Positions 11,367 to 22,164 of a stretch of DNA of 64,000 nucleotides are shown here, one piece after another. The first letter of the stretch is position 1. Each line of letters starts with the position of its first letter. Under the pieces are notes generated by a model. It had not been told where the DNA came from, searched no databases, and was given only the letters and a program-made list of their open reading frames with translations. The stretch comes from Liopterus haemorrhoidalis (lineage: Eukaryota; Arthropoda; Insecta; Coleoptera; Dytiscidae), in the NCBI GenBank assembly GCA_963971575.1, contig OZ020611.1:57569381-57633380 (forward strand), in the 5' to 3' direction. The position numbers and the translations under genes were made by a program.

Positions 11367-12748
11367 TGGGTCTATTCTGTATGAGTTTTCTACCGCTGTA
11401 AGCGCTATAACTTTGTAAAATACAGCGCTCTAAGGAAAGTGCTATTCTGTATTGACACGCGTTGCTCTGGAAACTCTACACCGATGTAAAATAACGCTGT
11501 AACGTTACGGCGATATTTTTCTGGCCGTAAGTCAGTTACAGTACTGTATAGAAGTCAAGTTGTATATGTTTGTATTGTTCGTGTCACCTAAAAAAAAAAT
11601 TAATGATCCAAATTTCGCCCTATTTCTAATGCAACTACAACAAGAGGATCATAAAATATCACGTTACAACCACACATAAACTTTTTTTTTTAGAAATTAT
11701 GTACGAATCAAAAAAAGATTGTTAAGGGATAGAGAAAATCCATTTTCCATCCCTGAAAATCATTTTATGAAGTTATTTAGATTGCATAAAAATTTAGTAA
11801 TAAACACAATCAATGAATCAAGATTATATAGTGGTCCTTTTCTTTCATGCATACATGTTTTCATTTATATATTTTTATATACAGGTTTTAGAAACACTGT
11901 ATTTTTTAAGTAATGGATCCTATCAGGCTACTACAGGGGCTCACAATTTCACTTCTATGAGCCAGCCTATGGTTAGTAGATCGATAATAGAAATTTGTTA
12001 TCTGATAACAACACATCTAATGCCAATTCATATAAAGTTCCCCACTACTAGGGAAGAAAAACGTGGAGTGAAAGAAGGGTAAGTTTTGCATAATATAGCA
12101 ACAAAAGCAAGAATACCTAACTATGCTGAGATTGATGATGATGAGCTTGAACCTGTAAATAATGAAGATCCTGAACCTGAAAATAATGAAGATCCTGAAC
12201 CTGAAAATAATGAAGATCCTGTACCAAATGGTAAAATATTTGAAAAGTATTTAAAATTTTCAAAAACTGATTTCAAACTTTTTAAAAGCTAATCAAGATA
12301 TGAATTTGGGAAAGCAGATTAGGAATTTATATGTTCAGCAGTCCATTGTATAATTTGATGTAAAAAATCTGTTTATATGGAATAACATGCACGTAATAGA
12401 CACGTAACATGCAAAGAGAAACTTTTATTTTTATAAACAAATTATAACAATAATTAATAAAAATTACAAACGTAAAAAACATGAGTATATGTGCATATAC
12501 AAATATGATATACACTTACCGATCCATGACATTGATCAATACCTCAAATTTTGAGGTTAGAAATAAACATAGTGAAGTTAGCTACAATGTAAGCAAAGTT
12601 TAAATCGACCGAAATTACAGAATGTGTTACAGAATAGCTAATGCTCAATATTTACAGAGCCGCCGTAACTTGGCACTTTACAGTGCTAAGCACACTACAG
12701 CGCTATAGTGATACAGTACTGTAAACATTTTTTTACAGAATAGACCCA
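11367..12748 (+). mobile_element. PIF/Harbinger element, TAA target duplication
   Basis: Inverted ends TGGGTCTATTCTGTA at 11367 and its complement ending at 12748; TAA on both flanks (11364-11366, 12749-12751), the TWA duplication typical of PIF/Harbinger. Subterminal sequence is rich in CAGCGCT-like motifs on both sides. It sits inside the long-TIR element. A related element lies at 20458-21623. Confidence 0.87.
11700..12292 (+). pseudogene. Harbinger (HARBI1-like) transposase, internally deleted
   Basis: The N-terminal exon reads LLRDRENPFSIPENHFMKLF, the conserved start of HARBI1-like nucleases. A probable intron ends TATATACAG at about 11884. The next exon reads VLETLYFLSNGSYQATTG then SQPMVSRSI, the conserved helix-turn-helix part. 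It stops at a canonical donor (AAGG/GTAAGT, about 12079). The catalytic DDE region (normally starting near GCIDGTHI) is absent. What follows is the C-terminal LHNIATKARIPNYAEIDDDE and three copies of a NNEDPEPE-like 21-bp repeat, stop at 12290-12292. A deletion therefore removed the catalytic core. Confidence 0.85.
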
Positions 12749-13347
12749 TAAAAAACCAATAATTTTTTTTTCGAAACATTCGAATAGCACGGTTCGGAGC
12801 GTAATAAACTACATAACCAGTATTTTCGGCAGCATTATAAGGTTTTGCAATGTTATTTTATAATTTTTGACAATAAGGAGTAGTTTTCACTTCTAAAAAT
12901 AAACAGTGCCCATGAGCATGATATCGCATACAATTTTCAAGTTTGGAGGTTTTTTCAAACTTTGAAAAGCTGTATCTCGGAAACAATTAAGACTACCGAG
13001 CCCATTTTGGTCTCAAATTGTAGAAAATTTAATCTAGTTTAAAAATGCATAGAATGGTGTTTGTCGAAAACGTGCTCCTTTATGGTCAAAATAGGCAGAA
13101 ACCGAAAAGAGTGCGAAAATTTAGCAGTTTTTGCGAAATTCAAAAGTGTTCCGGAAGGCTGCCGAGGTCGAAAACTTGGATTTTGTTTCTCAGACACAAC
13201 CCATACAAGAAAAAAAAAAAACGAAACTAACTACCCCCACTTGATGCAACTTATGATGTACTAGGTTACTGGACTACAATCTGAAAGCTTTTATAAGTAA
13301 AAATTAATAAGATTACATTTTGATAAATTGATTTATTCTTTGATTTT

Positions 13348-14010
13348 AGGGTTTTGTAGGTATGCCCAAAAAACCCTTATACCGTCATTTTGTCGTCTGT
13401 CTGTTTGTCTGTTTGTCTGTCTGTCTGTCTGTCCGGTAAAAATTGTAGCCAAACGGCTAAACCTAGAGAGTTGAAATTTAGCATGCTTATACAACTCTTT
13501 GACCGGCACATAGGAAAAATACTAACACATCTAAAAAATATATCCCCCTAAAAATATAAACAAATATGTGCTCATCGAAAAAAAAAAATATATTTTTTTA
13601 AAATTCTGAGTAGGGTATCAAATGAAACCCCTTAGTACGTAGATTAACGATCAAAATTTGCAAAATAAATTATTTTGGTGCGATTTTTGCCAAAATTGTG
13701 CAAAAAAAATTTTTGTTCCGCACTCTGTAGCCGATGGTTTAAACTAAAAATCTGAAAAAAAAATCTAAGTAATGTACATTGGTGTGAACCGGAATAGTAC
13801 ACCAGGAATTTTTGATCAGATAATGTTTTCGGAAAATAAGGCATTTTTTTATGTTTTTTGGTTGATGATGTATAAAAGTTATAGTTATGTAACACACTAT
13901 ACTAGAAGGCGTATCCTAGTCTAATGGTTAACTTGTTCGCTTGCTACGCAGCAAACTAGGGTTCGCTCCCGGGCAGAGAAGACAATTTTATTTTTTGTTT
14001 TTCCATTTTT
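13348..14010 (+). repeat. Dispersed repeat with CTGT microsatellite and tRNA-like box, copy 1
   Basis: Starts AGGGTTTTGTAGGTATG, then a CTGT/TTGT run (about 13390-13432), then TAGCCAAACGGCTAAACC and a stretch shared with the copies at 34351 and 42619. Near its end is a tRNA-like segment (13912-13980). No meaningful protein; the minus-strand TDRQ repeats are only the microsatellite read as codons. Confidence 0.75.
13912..13980 (+). repeat. tRNA-like segment (Pol III A and B box-like)
   Basis: TAGTCTAATGG resembles an A box, and GGTTCGCTCCC at about 13960 resembles a B box (9 of 11 to GGTTCGANTCC). The 5' and 3' ends do not pair as an acceptor stem, so this is a tRNA-derived piece and not a functional tRNA. 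It sits at the same relative place as a different tRNA-like piece in copy 2 (34912-35015). Confidence 0.55.
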
Positions 14011-14860
14011 ATTTTGTTCAAATTATTTTGTCAAAATTCTAGTTATATTTTGGCAAATGTTGCATTTAATTTTTAATATCGTAAATTTAATAACCAGTTG
14101 GAATTGTTGGAATATTTTCATTCTATGTGTCATATATACGAAACCAGAGGGGCACAGCATATGACTTAAAACAACCAATGGAAGCCAGAGGCGCAATTTT
14201 CAAAATCTTAATGAACCTTGCATATATATATATAAAAAAAAAAATACTTCACATATTTAGAAACCTAAATAATGGTATTAGGTATTCGAATTAAAATTAA
14301 CAAAAATATTTTTACATAAAATTTGTTTTTAAAGCTCTCAAATTAACAAACGATAAATTATTTTAAAAATATCGTTCAATTTGCCGTGATTAGGTACTAC
14401 AAAGCAAAATTTGTCCTACACACTCAGCATGCCACCTTCACTTATTTTATACCTGCGAAACCCTGCAATGTCTGAAAATTCACACTTCACATCAATTTTT
14501 TTTAATGATTTTTGATTAAATGTATTTTTTAAAGAAAGTATTTTATGCACTTATTATTATGCATTATTACATTTGCAGTCGATTCAATAATAAAATACCC
14601 CGAATTATCTAATTTTGCATTAAAACATTCCTACGGCCAGAACTACCTATGGTTAATTTTGAACTTCCTTACGTAAGTGCGGCAGAGCTTCCGCACTTTT
14701 TCATTTAACATTACACCACTGGTCTAATGAATTTAAAATCATATATTCTTAGAATATGTGTATTGTTATGCTCTTTCTAAGGATATGTGTTATTTTGACC
14801 ATCGACCCACGACTATTAGTATCTAAAAATGTTTTTCCATGTTAATCTGCTATGGACACA
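14011..14860. other. No gene; fragment shared with 56110-56195
   Basis: 14440-14500 (ATACCTGCGAAACCCTGCAA, then TGAAAATTCACACTTCAC) resembles 56110-56195, so it is a repeat. A small hairpin, AAGTGCGG with CCGCACTT, lies near 14675. Nothing else recognised. Confidence 0.45.
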
Positions 14861-16047
14861 TATTTAAACCAAATATGCTCCATTATTATCGATAACATTT
14901 CAACATTTTTCGGCTAGAGCCATGATGCCATCGGTGAAGAACTCTGTGGTTTCTGGGTGAAAAACTGAATCAAGTGGTTTTCAGGCTTCTTTTGAAACCA
15001 GCTTAATTCATTGAGAGAATTCTTCAGAGATCGGAATAGGTGATAGTCAGAGGGTGCTATGTATGGACTATACGGTGGATGCAACAAAATTTCCCAACCA
15101 AACTCTCGCAATTTTTAATGGGTCATCAAAGAAGTGTGCGGTTTTGCGTTGTCATGATAAAAGACAACACCTTTCTTATTATTCAATTCGGGCCGTTCTC
15201 TTTCAATTGCCTGGCGTAATCTCTCTAGTTGTCCAGTAGAGTTGAGAATCAATCGTCTGACCAACTGGAAGTAGCTCATGGTGGACGATTCCCTTCCAGT
15301 CCCACCACACACACAGCATCACCTAGTTCGGCGTCAAACCTCGCTTCGCAAACATTTGTATCTGCTCACCATCCCTTGTCCACGATCTATTACGATTCCG
15401 ATTGTCGTACGTGATCCATTCTTCAAAACTGGTTATGACACGTTTCAGAAATGGCTCGATTTCATTGCGTTTCAGCAGCGCATCGCAGATGTTAATTCGG
15501 TCTATCATGTTTTTCGCGCTCAACTCATGAGAAACCCATATATCGAGCTTCTTTTTGTAGCCAGCTTTCCGTAAATAGTTCAAAACAGTTTTGTGGTCAA
15601 TGCCTAGCTCCGTACCAATATCGACACTGCTGATATGCCTATCTTGCTGGAATTTTTCAAGAATTTCATCAGCTTTTTCACTGATTGGACAACCAGAGCG
15701 TGAACATTAAAATTACCAGAACGAAAGAACCATTTCCGCGCAGCAGATTTTGATAAAGTACCTTCACCGTACACAGCAAAAAAATTTTCACAAGCCTGCG
15801 CAGCGTTTTCCCCTTGTAATAATATTGCAAAATATAGCGCAATTTTTCATTACTTTTCTCCATTTTCAAACGCAAACAACTTTCCAACCACTGCAGAAAT
15901 TTTGATGTTGAGACACTCAAAGTAACGCTCGGACTGTCACCTTTCCAACGAGCGCTTAGTGGTGTCGCTGCGATCTGTGTTTCCTGAGTTATTTGCAATT
16001 GGCGCCGTCTATCGGCAAAAATGCCACGAACTTTTTCCCAGACCTGA
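14861..16047 (-). mobile_element. mariner element, copy 1, 3'-truncated
   Basis: The 5' end (at 16047, minus strand) is TCAGGTCTGGGAAAAAG next to TA (16048-16049). It is the same family as the copy at 23913-25202. The 3' side loses homology just after the transposase stop, so the 3' TIR is missing. Confidence 0.88.
14864..15863 (-). pseudogene. mariner transposase, multiply broken
   Basis: Starts MEKSNEKLRYILQYYY at 15863 and ends at a stop at 14864-14866. Recognisable blocks are NHLRKAGYKKKLDIWVSHEL, KRNEIEPFLKRVITS, RPELNNKKGVVFYHDNAK, HPPYSPYIAPSDYHLF. Frameshifts occur right after the N-terminal YYY and several times later. The first catalytic Asp block reads TSFEEW where mariners have TGDEKW. 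In the third it has YSPYIAPSD where the family has YSPDIAPSD, so that catalytic Asp is lost too. Dead copy. Confidence 0.88.
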
Positions 16048-16177
16048 TATATTTTGCTTTAAATATTTTAATTTTAAACGTATATAATAATGCATAAAAA
16101 ATAAAAATTTGTATAATGTTAAAGAAAATACTTTATTTATTAAAAATATTACAAATTAAATATGGGAAAAAAATATT

Positions 16178-16955
16178 TTAATTTGAAACGTGACACTGGA
16201 TTTCTTCTGCCAATTTCTTGTACTCTGGTACATACGATGCTATAGCTAAATTCATGTAGTTATTCAGATGTTCATTGGTCATCCCGGATCTGAACTTTGA
16301 TTTAAACAAGTTCATTGTTGAAAAAACACTTTCGCAAAGATAGGTTGATCCAAAGTAGGAGTTAAACCTTTGAAATGTTTCTTTTAAGAGTGGATATTTT
16401 TTCTCATCTACGAGTGTCCAAAAATCTGTTCTTGTTTTAGTTGTAGATCAGATTGAAAATTAATTATTTTCATTTCTAAATCAGTAGCATTTTTATTTAT
16501 CATATTTGCAATCTGTTCCGATGTATTAGTATCAACAAATTAATTTAAGATGAATAAAAGCTGAATTTTACGAAAATCAGAAAATCTTATTTCAAAATTA
16601 TTTTTAAGCTCAGCTAGATTTTCAGAATATTTATTTCTTTCAATTTGGAAAACTATATCCCGAAGAGCACTTAGGGCGATGCTGTTTCCAAACGAAAAAA
16701 TTACTGGACAGCGGCGAAGAAAATTTACTAAAAACTTTTCTTTACAAATAATCGTCCAAATTAATACATAAACTTAAAGCTTTTTTTTTCTATGTAGGCA
16801 TAAAATAAATGTCTGAGCAACTATGGCTATTGCATTTTATAGAGCAAAAAATTTTTAGATGTAACAAATATTCATGCTCGAGTTGATAAAATGAGCCACA
16901 TTAATAGTCACCGCGAGCAACACGTGGCTCGCGAGCTACGGGTTGGACACCCCGG
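16178..16955 (-). pseudogene. hAT transposase remnant (GTF2IRD2/ZBED5-like type) with one TIR
   Basis: The minus strand carries the typical C-terminus: FNSYFGSTYLCESVFSTMNL, then FKSKFRSGMTNEHLNNYMNL and LAEEIQCHVSN, stop at 16178-16180. Upstream blocks (SALRDIVFQIERNKYSENLA) are separated by a frameshift near 16440 and a stop near 16540. The right edge, read inward, is CCGGGGTGTCCAACCCG at 16955, like the TIR of this hAT group. No matching left TIR was found. The N-terminal and central regions are deleted. Confidence 0.85.
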
Positions 16956-16984
16956 ATCTAAGATGATATAATAGTTTAATCGCG

Positions 16985-18209
16985 CGCCCAATATTGCTTT
17001 TAGTGTTTAGGGATTAAATAGTTACTGTATCTAATAAGATGTTAGTTATTCGTGGTACCTTTCAGGCAATTACATAACCTGTTCATAACAAGTCAATAGT
17101 GTTTGTAGATTACAGCAAAAACTCCAAGTCAGAACATGTGCGTTGTCAGTTTCGTTGAATTCAATTAACTTCACCGTGAATTCTTATGGATTAATTTTAA
17201 TATTATGTATATTTTTATTTTAAATAGCATAGCTGGAAATGAGGCTTAAAAAATTCCATGTATCATAATTTTAAAATAATTATATAAGACTTTAAATGTT
17301 AAAAACATTTTCATACTTTTTTAAAGACAGTATTTGATTTATATTTTCTTTTTGAACGATTTTAATTTTAATCATTGCCGAAGTTTATTTAACGCATGAT
17401 TGTTTTTAAACAGCACAATGTTGTCAGGTTCAGCGCACTTTGAAATTTTAATACGAAATTCTAAAGGAAAATATTTGAATAAATTATTAAAGCGTCTGAA
17501 ACTTTGATCTCGTAAAAAATATTCGTTGAATATCCGCCATTTCCAGCTTCCATATGTGATCTTCTACTTATTTGCATATGAGAACCCTTTTTTCAGACTA
17601 CAATATGGCACATACTGTTCGGGACAACAACAAAAAATTGAATACGGCTTGTATTAAATTGGAATCCTAATTTTTATTCTTTTACGTTGGTAAGAATGAA
17701 ACATTGTTCCCCTATGCATTATTGGGAGAATGATGTTTAATAATGTTACACTATTACCAGGACTGATATTCAAAATATTTAATAACCGGTATGATAAAAA
17801 AATTAAAACGCCGACAAAGTTGAAGAGCAAAAAAAAATACCAATTGCTTGTGGCGCAAACAATTCTTTTATCATTTGGTGTTGGTTTTTAGAAATTTTTG
17901 ATGTGGCTTTTTGCTTATTGTTAAAAATAAATGAACTACACTATATATATTTTTAGGGTAATATTTAATTGGTTGGAAAAATCAGAAAAAAAAATATTTT
18001 GCAAAGAATTATTTGATCAGAAAAAAATTAAATACTTAATTAGAAAAAATAATGGCTTGATCAGAAAATTATAATTAATTAATCAGAAAAAAATATATTT
18101 GATGCTCCATAGATAATTTTTAATATATTTTAAATTTTTTTTTGTTTCTTAATTTTTATTCAACAACTGTTTTTGCTTTTATTTAGTGCATGTGTCACTT
18201 ATTCTAAAA
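16985..18209. other. No gene seen
   Basis: AT-rich and unassigned. At about 17970-18100 a degenerate A-rich motif built on ATCAGAAAA recurs several times. No coding block recognised on either strand. Confidence 0.45.
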
Positions 18210-18212
18210 ATC

Positions 18213-18310
18213 GAGGTGGGAAAGTGCGGCAGTTTTTACCACTGATTCTATGTCAGAAGGGTCGTACGATATAAGCGATATTTGGTCAATACCATAGGCA
18301 TGTCTAAGAT
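18213..18310 (-). pseudogene. R2-like LINE fragment, inverted arm, distal piece
   Basis: Minus-strand frame HAYGIDQISLISYDPSDIES matches the C-terminal region of restriction-endonuclease LINEs. The nucleotides match 19700-19800 in inverted orientation. It continues the arm at 19225-19464 across an inserted LINE. Confidence 0.75.
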
Positions 18311-18364
18311 GGTAATCAAATCATTTTTTTAATGAAGCTGATTGTACATTTAGTACACAATAAC

Positions 18365-19222
18365 TTACCTCAATACAAACAATAATATGTATAAAAATTT
18401 TACGACACTAATCGTATCTACAAATTCAGAGACGCTGTAAAACGCTCCTTCAAGCAGTATGTTTTTTAGGCCTCTTTTGAATTTGACATTGCAGCTATTT
18501 CTGAGCACAGCTGGCAGGGCATTATAGAGACCGAAACCTGCAATTAAGGGTAGATTTCTAGATGCACTATATCTGTGTCTAGGAATGGTAAAAAGTTCTC
18601 TGTTCCTAGTATTGTACTTATGAATCGGACTGTGCCTTAGAATGTCGTTTTCATTGGTCGTTATATACATTAGTATATGTAATATATACAGAGACGGGAC
18701 TGTCAGAATTTTGTATTCCTTGACAATTTGCTTGCATGATGTGCGCGGCGAAACTTGGGCTTAAGTCCTGATGGCTCGTTTTTGGATTATAAAAATTCTT
18801 TGCCAGCCAGTTGACGCACCCCACATCTCAATGCTATAGCTAATGGCAGATTAAAAAAAGGAGAAGTGCGCAATTCTGACAATCTCCGTTGACACCGTTA
18901 GCATCAGTCGTTTCAACATAAATACAACACTATTGAGTTTTTTGGACACGTGGTTTATGTGCTCTTGCCAAGTGAATCGGGCATCCAAGTGGAACCCAAG
19001 GAATCTTACAGTGGCATCCGAGTGAAGTTCACTATTGTCCAAATGTCTGTTTAGACTAAAAACTACTGTTTTTGTTTTTTCAGTATTTAAACTTAAGCCG
19101 TTACTTGTGAACCACTGTAAGGCCTGAGACTGGGTGTCACTTAGTGCTCTTTTGACATTGTTCACATTCACCCCTTCATCAATAAACGACGAGTCGTCGG
19201 CAAAGAGTACAGTCATGGCTGC
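18365..19222 (-). pseudogene. CR1/Jockey-type LINE: RT C-terminal half
   Basis: Minus strand. RT motif C is LFADDSSF; then KTKTVVFSLNRHLDN, VRFLGFHLDARFTWQEHINH, and after a stop the tail LTVPSLYIL, HKYNTRNRELFTIPRHR, GFGLYNALPAVLRN, FKRGLKNILLEGAFYSV. Stops interrupt around 18753 and 18860. It is 5'-truncated at the RT C motif, a normal outcome of target-primed reverse transcription. It splits the inverted R2-like arm. Confidence 0.85.
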
Positions 19223-19224
19223 CA

Positions 19225-19464
19225 TGTAGTAGAGCACGCGAAAAGCAGCATTATGTCGACACAAGTAGCTCGACTCTGCAAAAGATAGACAAGCAGGCAG
19301 AATGTGCACAACGGTTTCAAGATGGTGGTGGCACAACCTACAGACTGTGGACTACGCCATTTGGAATATACAGCCCCTATTCGCCAAAGTATTTATAACA
19401 CCATCCTGAAATGCAAACACAAAACCTTCCGTTTCTGATCTCAAACCAGCAGACTTTAGAATAT
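19225..19464 (-). pseudogene. R2-like LINE fragment, inverted arm, proximal piece
   Basis: Reads CHHHLETVVHILPAC and RHNAAFRVLYY on the minus strand, the zinc-knuckle region before the PD-(D/E)xK endonuclease. It is the inverted partner of 19488-19735, with a loop of about 24 bp. Confidence 0.8.
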
Positions 19465-19487
19465 TACATTTTTAATTTATTTACTTA

Positions 19488-20181
19488 TATTCTAAAGTCA
19501 GCTGGTTTGAGATCAGAAACGGAAGGTTTTGTGTTTGCGTTTCAGGATGGTGTTACAAATACTTTGGCGAATAGGGGTCGCATATTCCAAATGGCGGAGT
19601 CCACCATCTGTAGCTTGTACCACCACCATCTTGATATCATTGTGCACATTCTACCTGCTTGTTCATCTCTTGCAGCGTTGAGCTACCTGTCTCGATATAG
19701 TGCTGCTCTTGGCATGCCTATGATATTCACCAAATAAAGGTTATACCGTACGTCCCTTCTGACATAGAATCGATGGTGGAAAACTCCAATTGCCGCATTT
19801 ATTGGAATTACTTCTTCTCCACCTCGACAGCCTAGACTGACAGCCATTTAGCCGAATATAACCTGCCTGGATATCGAGACCAAACAGATGTTTGTGATCG
19901 AATTCTCAAGTCTAGCTGAGAAGGACATCTCTCTCAAGGAGGGCAAGAGGTCCAAGTATATGGATCTCTTGTCAAAGCTTAGAAAGCTGTATCCAGGGTC
20001 TAAAGTTAAGCTTGTAGCCCTGATAGTTGGTGTTTTGGGTGATATGAAAGTCTCCTACCGAATGCAATCTCGCCTGAAAATCTTCTGCCACGTCTTTGAT
20101 CTGCAGGATGCAGAAAGCAGTGCTGCTCGGGGTCACTCCGCATTGTGCGGGCACTGGATCTGGCGTAATTTTCACATCTGA
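19488..20181 (+). pseudogene. R2-like LINE C-terminus with restriction-like endonuclease
   Basis: Plus-strand blocks: AGLRSETEGFVFAFQDGV, CSLYHHHLDIIVHILPAC (CCHC-like knuckle), then MFVIEFSSLAEKD and KYMDLLSKLRKLYPGSKVKL, stop near 20179. This is the C-terminal endonuclease region of LINEs related to R2/NeSL. An in-frame TAG at about 19853 lies just before PNITCLD, where relatives have the catalytic PD, so both a stop and loss of the Asp are seen. Confidence 0.8.
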
Positions 20182-20457
20182 ATATTGCTAGGATTTGGGA
20201 TGCAGCCGGGTGTATTTAGCTTCACTAGTCTCTAGTATGACGTGACTCAAAAGGGTGCTGAAGTTTGCGATTAATAGACGCCTGTCAAGACCTGATAAAC
20301 CCCAAAAAGAATAATATTAACTACCAAATATTGGAAGAGGAACACAAAATCAACAGCTGGATGCAGAAACCGCTTCATGGAAAACATATCCTGAAGGTTT
20401 TATGGTTGCCATTCAAGACCAAGTTGTTAACACAAAGAATTACCGAAAACACATAAT

Positions 20458-21623
20458 CGGGTGTATTCTGGAAGAAATGAGTTAAAATAAGCGTCAGGTT
20501 AATATTTTTATTTTAACACCATGTCTAACGCCTTTACCCAAAAATGCTATTCTGTAAGAGCATTTGTTAAGGTAAGCGTTAATACAATATTTGTTAACGC
20601 GAGGTGCTAACTCACCTCGTAGAGAGACTATATTTACTGCCCGCGCATGTGCTGCTACGTTGAGTTTTAACAATAATTTTATAATTTTTGACAAAAGTAC
20701 AAATGCCAAGAGAATCTTAACCTAATATTTCGGTGTTGAATTAAATATTCAGTAGCGAAATTTATTTTACAAATGGAACAGAAATGTTTGGTCTTGTGAT
20801 ACTCATTATAACTGGTTTCCACAGTGTATTAAATAAAAATATAACTTAATTCAACTTTAATTTAGTTAATTTATATACTACATTGTATTATAACAGTTTA
20901 TCTAATTTTGGAATAAAATGTGAATTATGTGTTCATTCTATTTCTAAAAAGGTGTTCGGTGATATTATTTATTAAATAATTAATTGATTTATTACGCTAT
21001 TTCTACCCTGGAATAACATTGTTGTGATCTTCATTATCATTCTCATCAATGGTTTCTTCAAATAATACACCATTAAAATGCACTGCGATATTGTGAAACA
21101 CGGCGGAGGCATAAGTGAAGTATTGTAGCTTTCAGATGATTATAATTTTAAGTTCTGTGTCTCAACAAAAACCAAAACTGCTCTTCAATACTCAATTTAC
21201 TTCCTTTCTATACAATTACTTGAACTTGCGTCTGGGTTACTTGTATCACAAAAATTACGAAGCGCCATTCTTAGTTGTACTGTCAAGAATTCACTTTAAA
21301 AAGTAATAGAAAGTTTGAATTTTGTCTTATAATAATTAATATTCCTACCGTCTTGTTTTTTATTCATTTTTTTTTAAATAACATGACATTTACTTAATTA
21401 GGATCAACCATTTTTGCAAACTAAACACCAGCGTTAACTTTTAAAGCCACCGTTTTAGTAGGCGCTTATTGTAGAACGTTAACTGGCTATTTTAACGCCG
21501 CCGCGTTATAATTTTAACACTTATATGCTCATCGAATAGCATTTCCGTTAAAAATGGTGTTAAAAAAATTAACGTCAGATTCTGGCGTTAAGATTTCAAC
21601 ATCATGCTTAGAGAATAGACCCG
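20458..21623. mobile_element. PIF/Harbinger element inside the LINE
   Basis: Ends CGGGTGTATTCT and AGAATAGACCCG; AAT flanks both sides (20455-20457, 21624-21626). Subterminal blocks are also inverted (TTAACACCAT, AATGCTATTC on each side). Removing it rejoins the LINE reading region. Same family type as 11367-12748. Confidence 0.85.
21003..21195 (-). pseudogene. Harbinger transposase C-terminal remnant
   Basis: Minus-strand pieces VLKSSFGF, LRHRT, NYNHLKATILHLC, then ASAVFHNIAVHFNGVLFEET, DENDNEDHNNV and stop near 21006. These correspond in order to the end of HARBI1-like proteins (VLKSRF..., LHNI...). At least three frameshifts. It is complementary to the N-terminal remnant in the related element at 11700. 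Confidence 0.75.
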
Positions 21624-22164
21624 AATAAGACATTGTACTACTGACGTTGTAAAGCTGTTAATGAAATTATTCAGCACATAGCATCAGGCTACCAGTCAAT
21701 TATAGTGATTTCAAACAGAGGCATGAAAAAGTAGCTAAAATAATACATCAAGAACTGTCTTTGAAATATAACTTTGTGAAAGAAACTATCCTTTATTATA
21801 AATACACACCTAAAAATATTTTAGAATCAAACGGTATTAAAATTTATTGGGACAGAAGCATCCTGACAGACAATGAAATACTGTACAATAGACCGGATAT
21901 AACACTTATTGACACAAATTGGCAGAAAACATTTCTTATAGACATTGCAATCCTATGCAACAACAACCTTCAAAAAGCATATTAAAAAAAATTAAGTAAA
22001 TATAGTGAATTAATCATTGAGACATGTAAGTCAAAAAAAAAAGTCAGATTTTTACCTATTGTAATTTCTGCCACCGGAATTATTCCTTTATCTCTTGATG
22101 ATAACCTTAAAATACTAAAATTGGACAGAGTTTCTTCGGTAGTGTTAACATTGTAGAAGTCTGT

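Larger units (their letters stand above)
9802..13274. mobile_element. Long-TIR, TA-flanked DNA element
   Basis: Ends GTCCAGTAACC (9802) and GGTTACTGGAC (13274) are flanked by TA on both sides. Inverted repeats extend about 390 bp inward (to about 10190 and 12905). No transposase of its own was found; the coding sequence inside belongs to a nested Harbinger (11367-12748). Without the insert the element is about 2.1 kb, mostly low-complexity A/T with GAAAAATC-like motifs. The TA duplication suggests the Tc1/mariner superfamily, but the long TIRs and lack of coding leave that open. Confidence 0.75.
20265..22156 (+). pseudogene. Second R2-like LINE C-terminus, split by a Harbinger element
   Basis: Left part (to 20457): INYQILEEEHKINSWMQKPL then a frameshift and NYRKHI. 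Right part (from 21624): EIIQHIASGYQ (knuckle), HEKVAKIIHQEL, YNFVKETILYYKYTP, IKIYWDRSILTDNEILYN, RPDITLIDTN and FLIDIAIL (the PD...D core of the restriction-like endonuclease), and RFLPIVISATGIIP; stop at 22154-22156. Frameshifts near 21720 and 21984. A solo LTR sits 8 bp beyond the stop. The element belongs to LINEs with a C-terminal PD-(D/E)xK endonuclease. Confidence 0.85.

Noticed and set aside
13912..13980. Candidate functional tRNA gene
   Set aside because: A and B box-like motifs are present, but the acceptor stem does not pair and the segment lies inside a repeat.
14640..14710. Helitron 3' end based on the hairpin AAGTGCGG/CCGCACTT
   Set aside because: No CTRR tip after the hairpin and no matching 5' end.
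19411..19737. Host gene with a continuous 108-codon frame
   Set aside because: It is the plus arm of the R2-like LINE foldback (SETEGFVFAFQDGV block and zinc knuckle).
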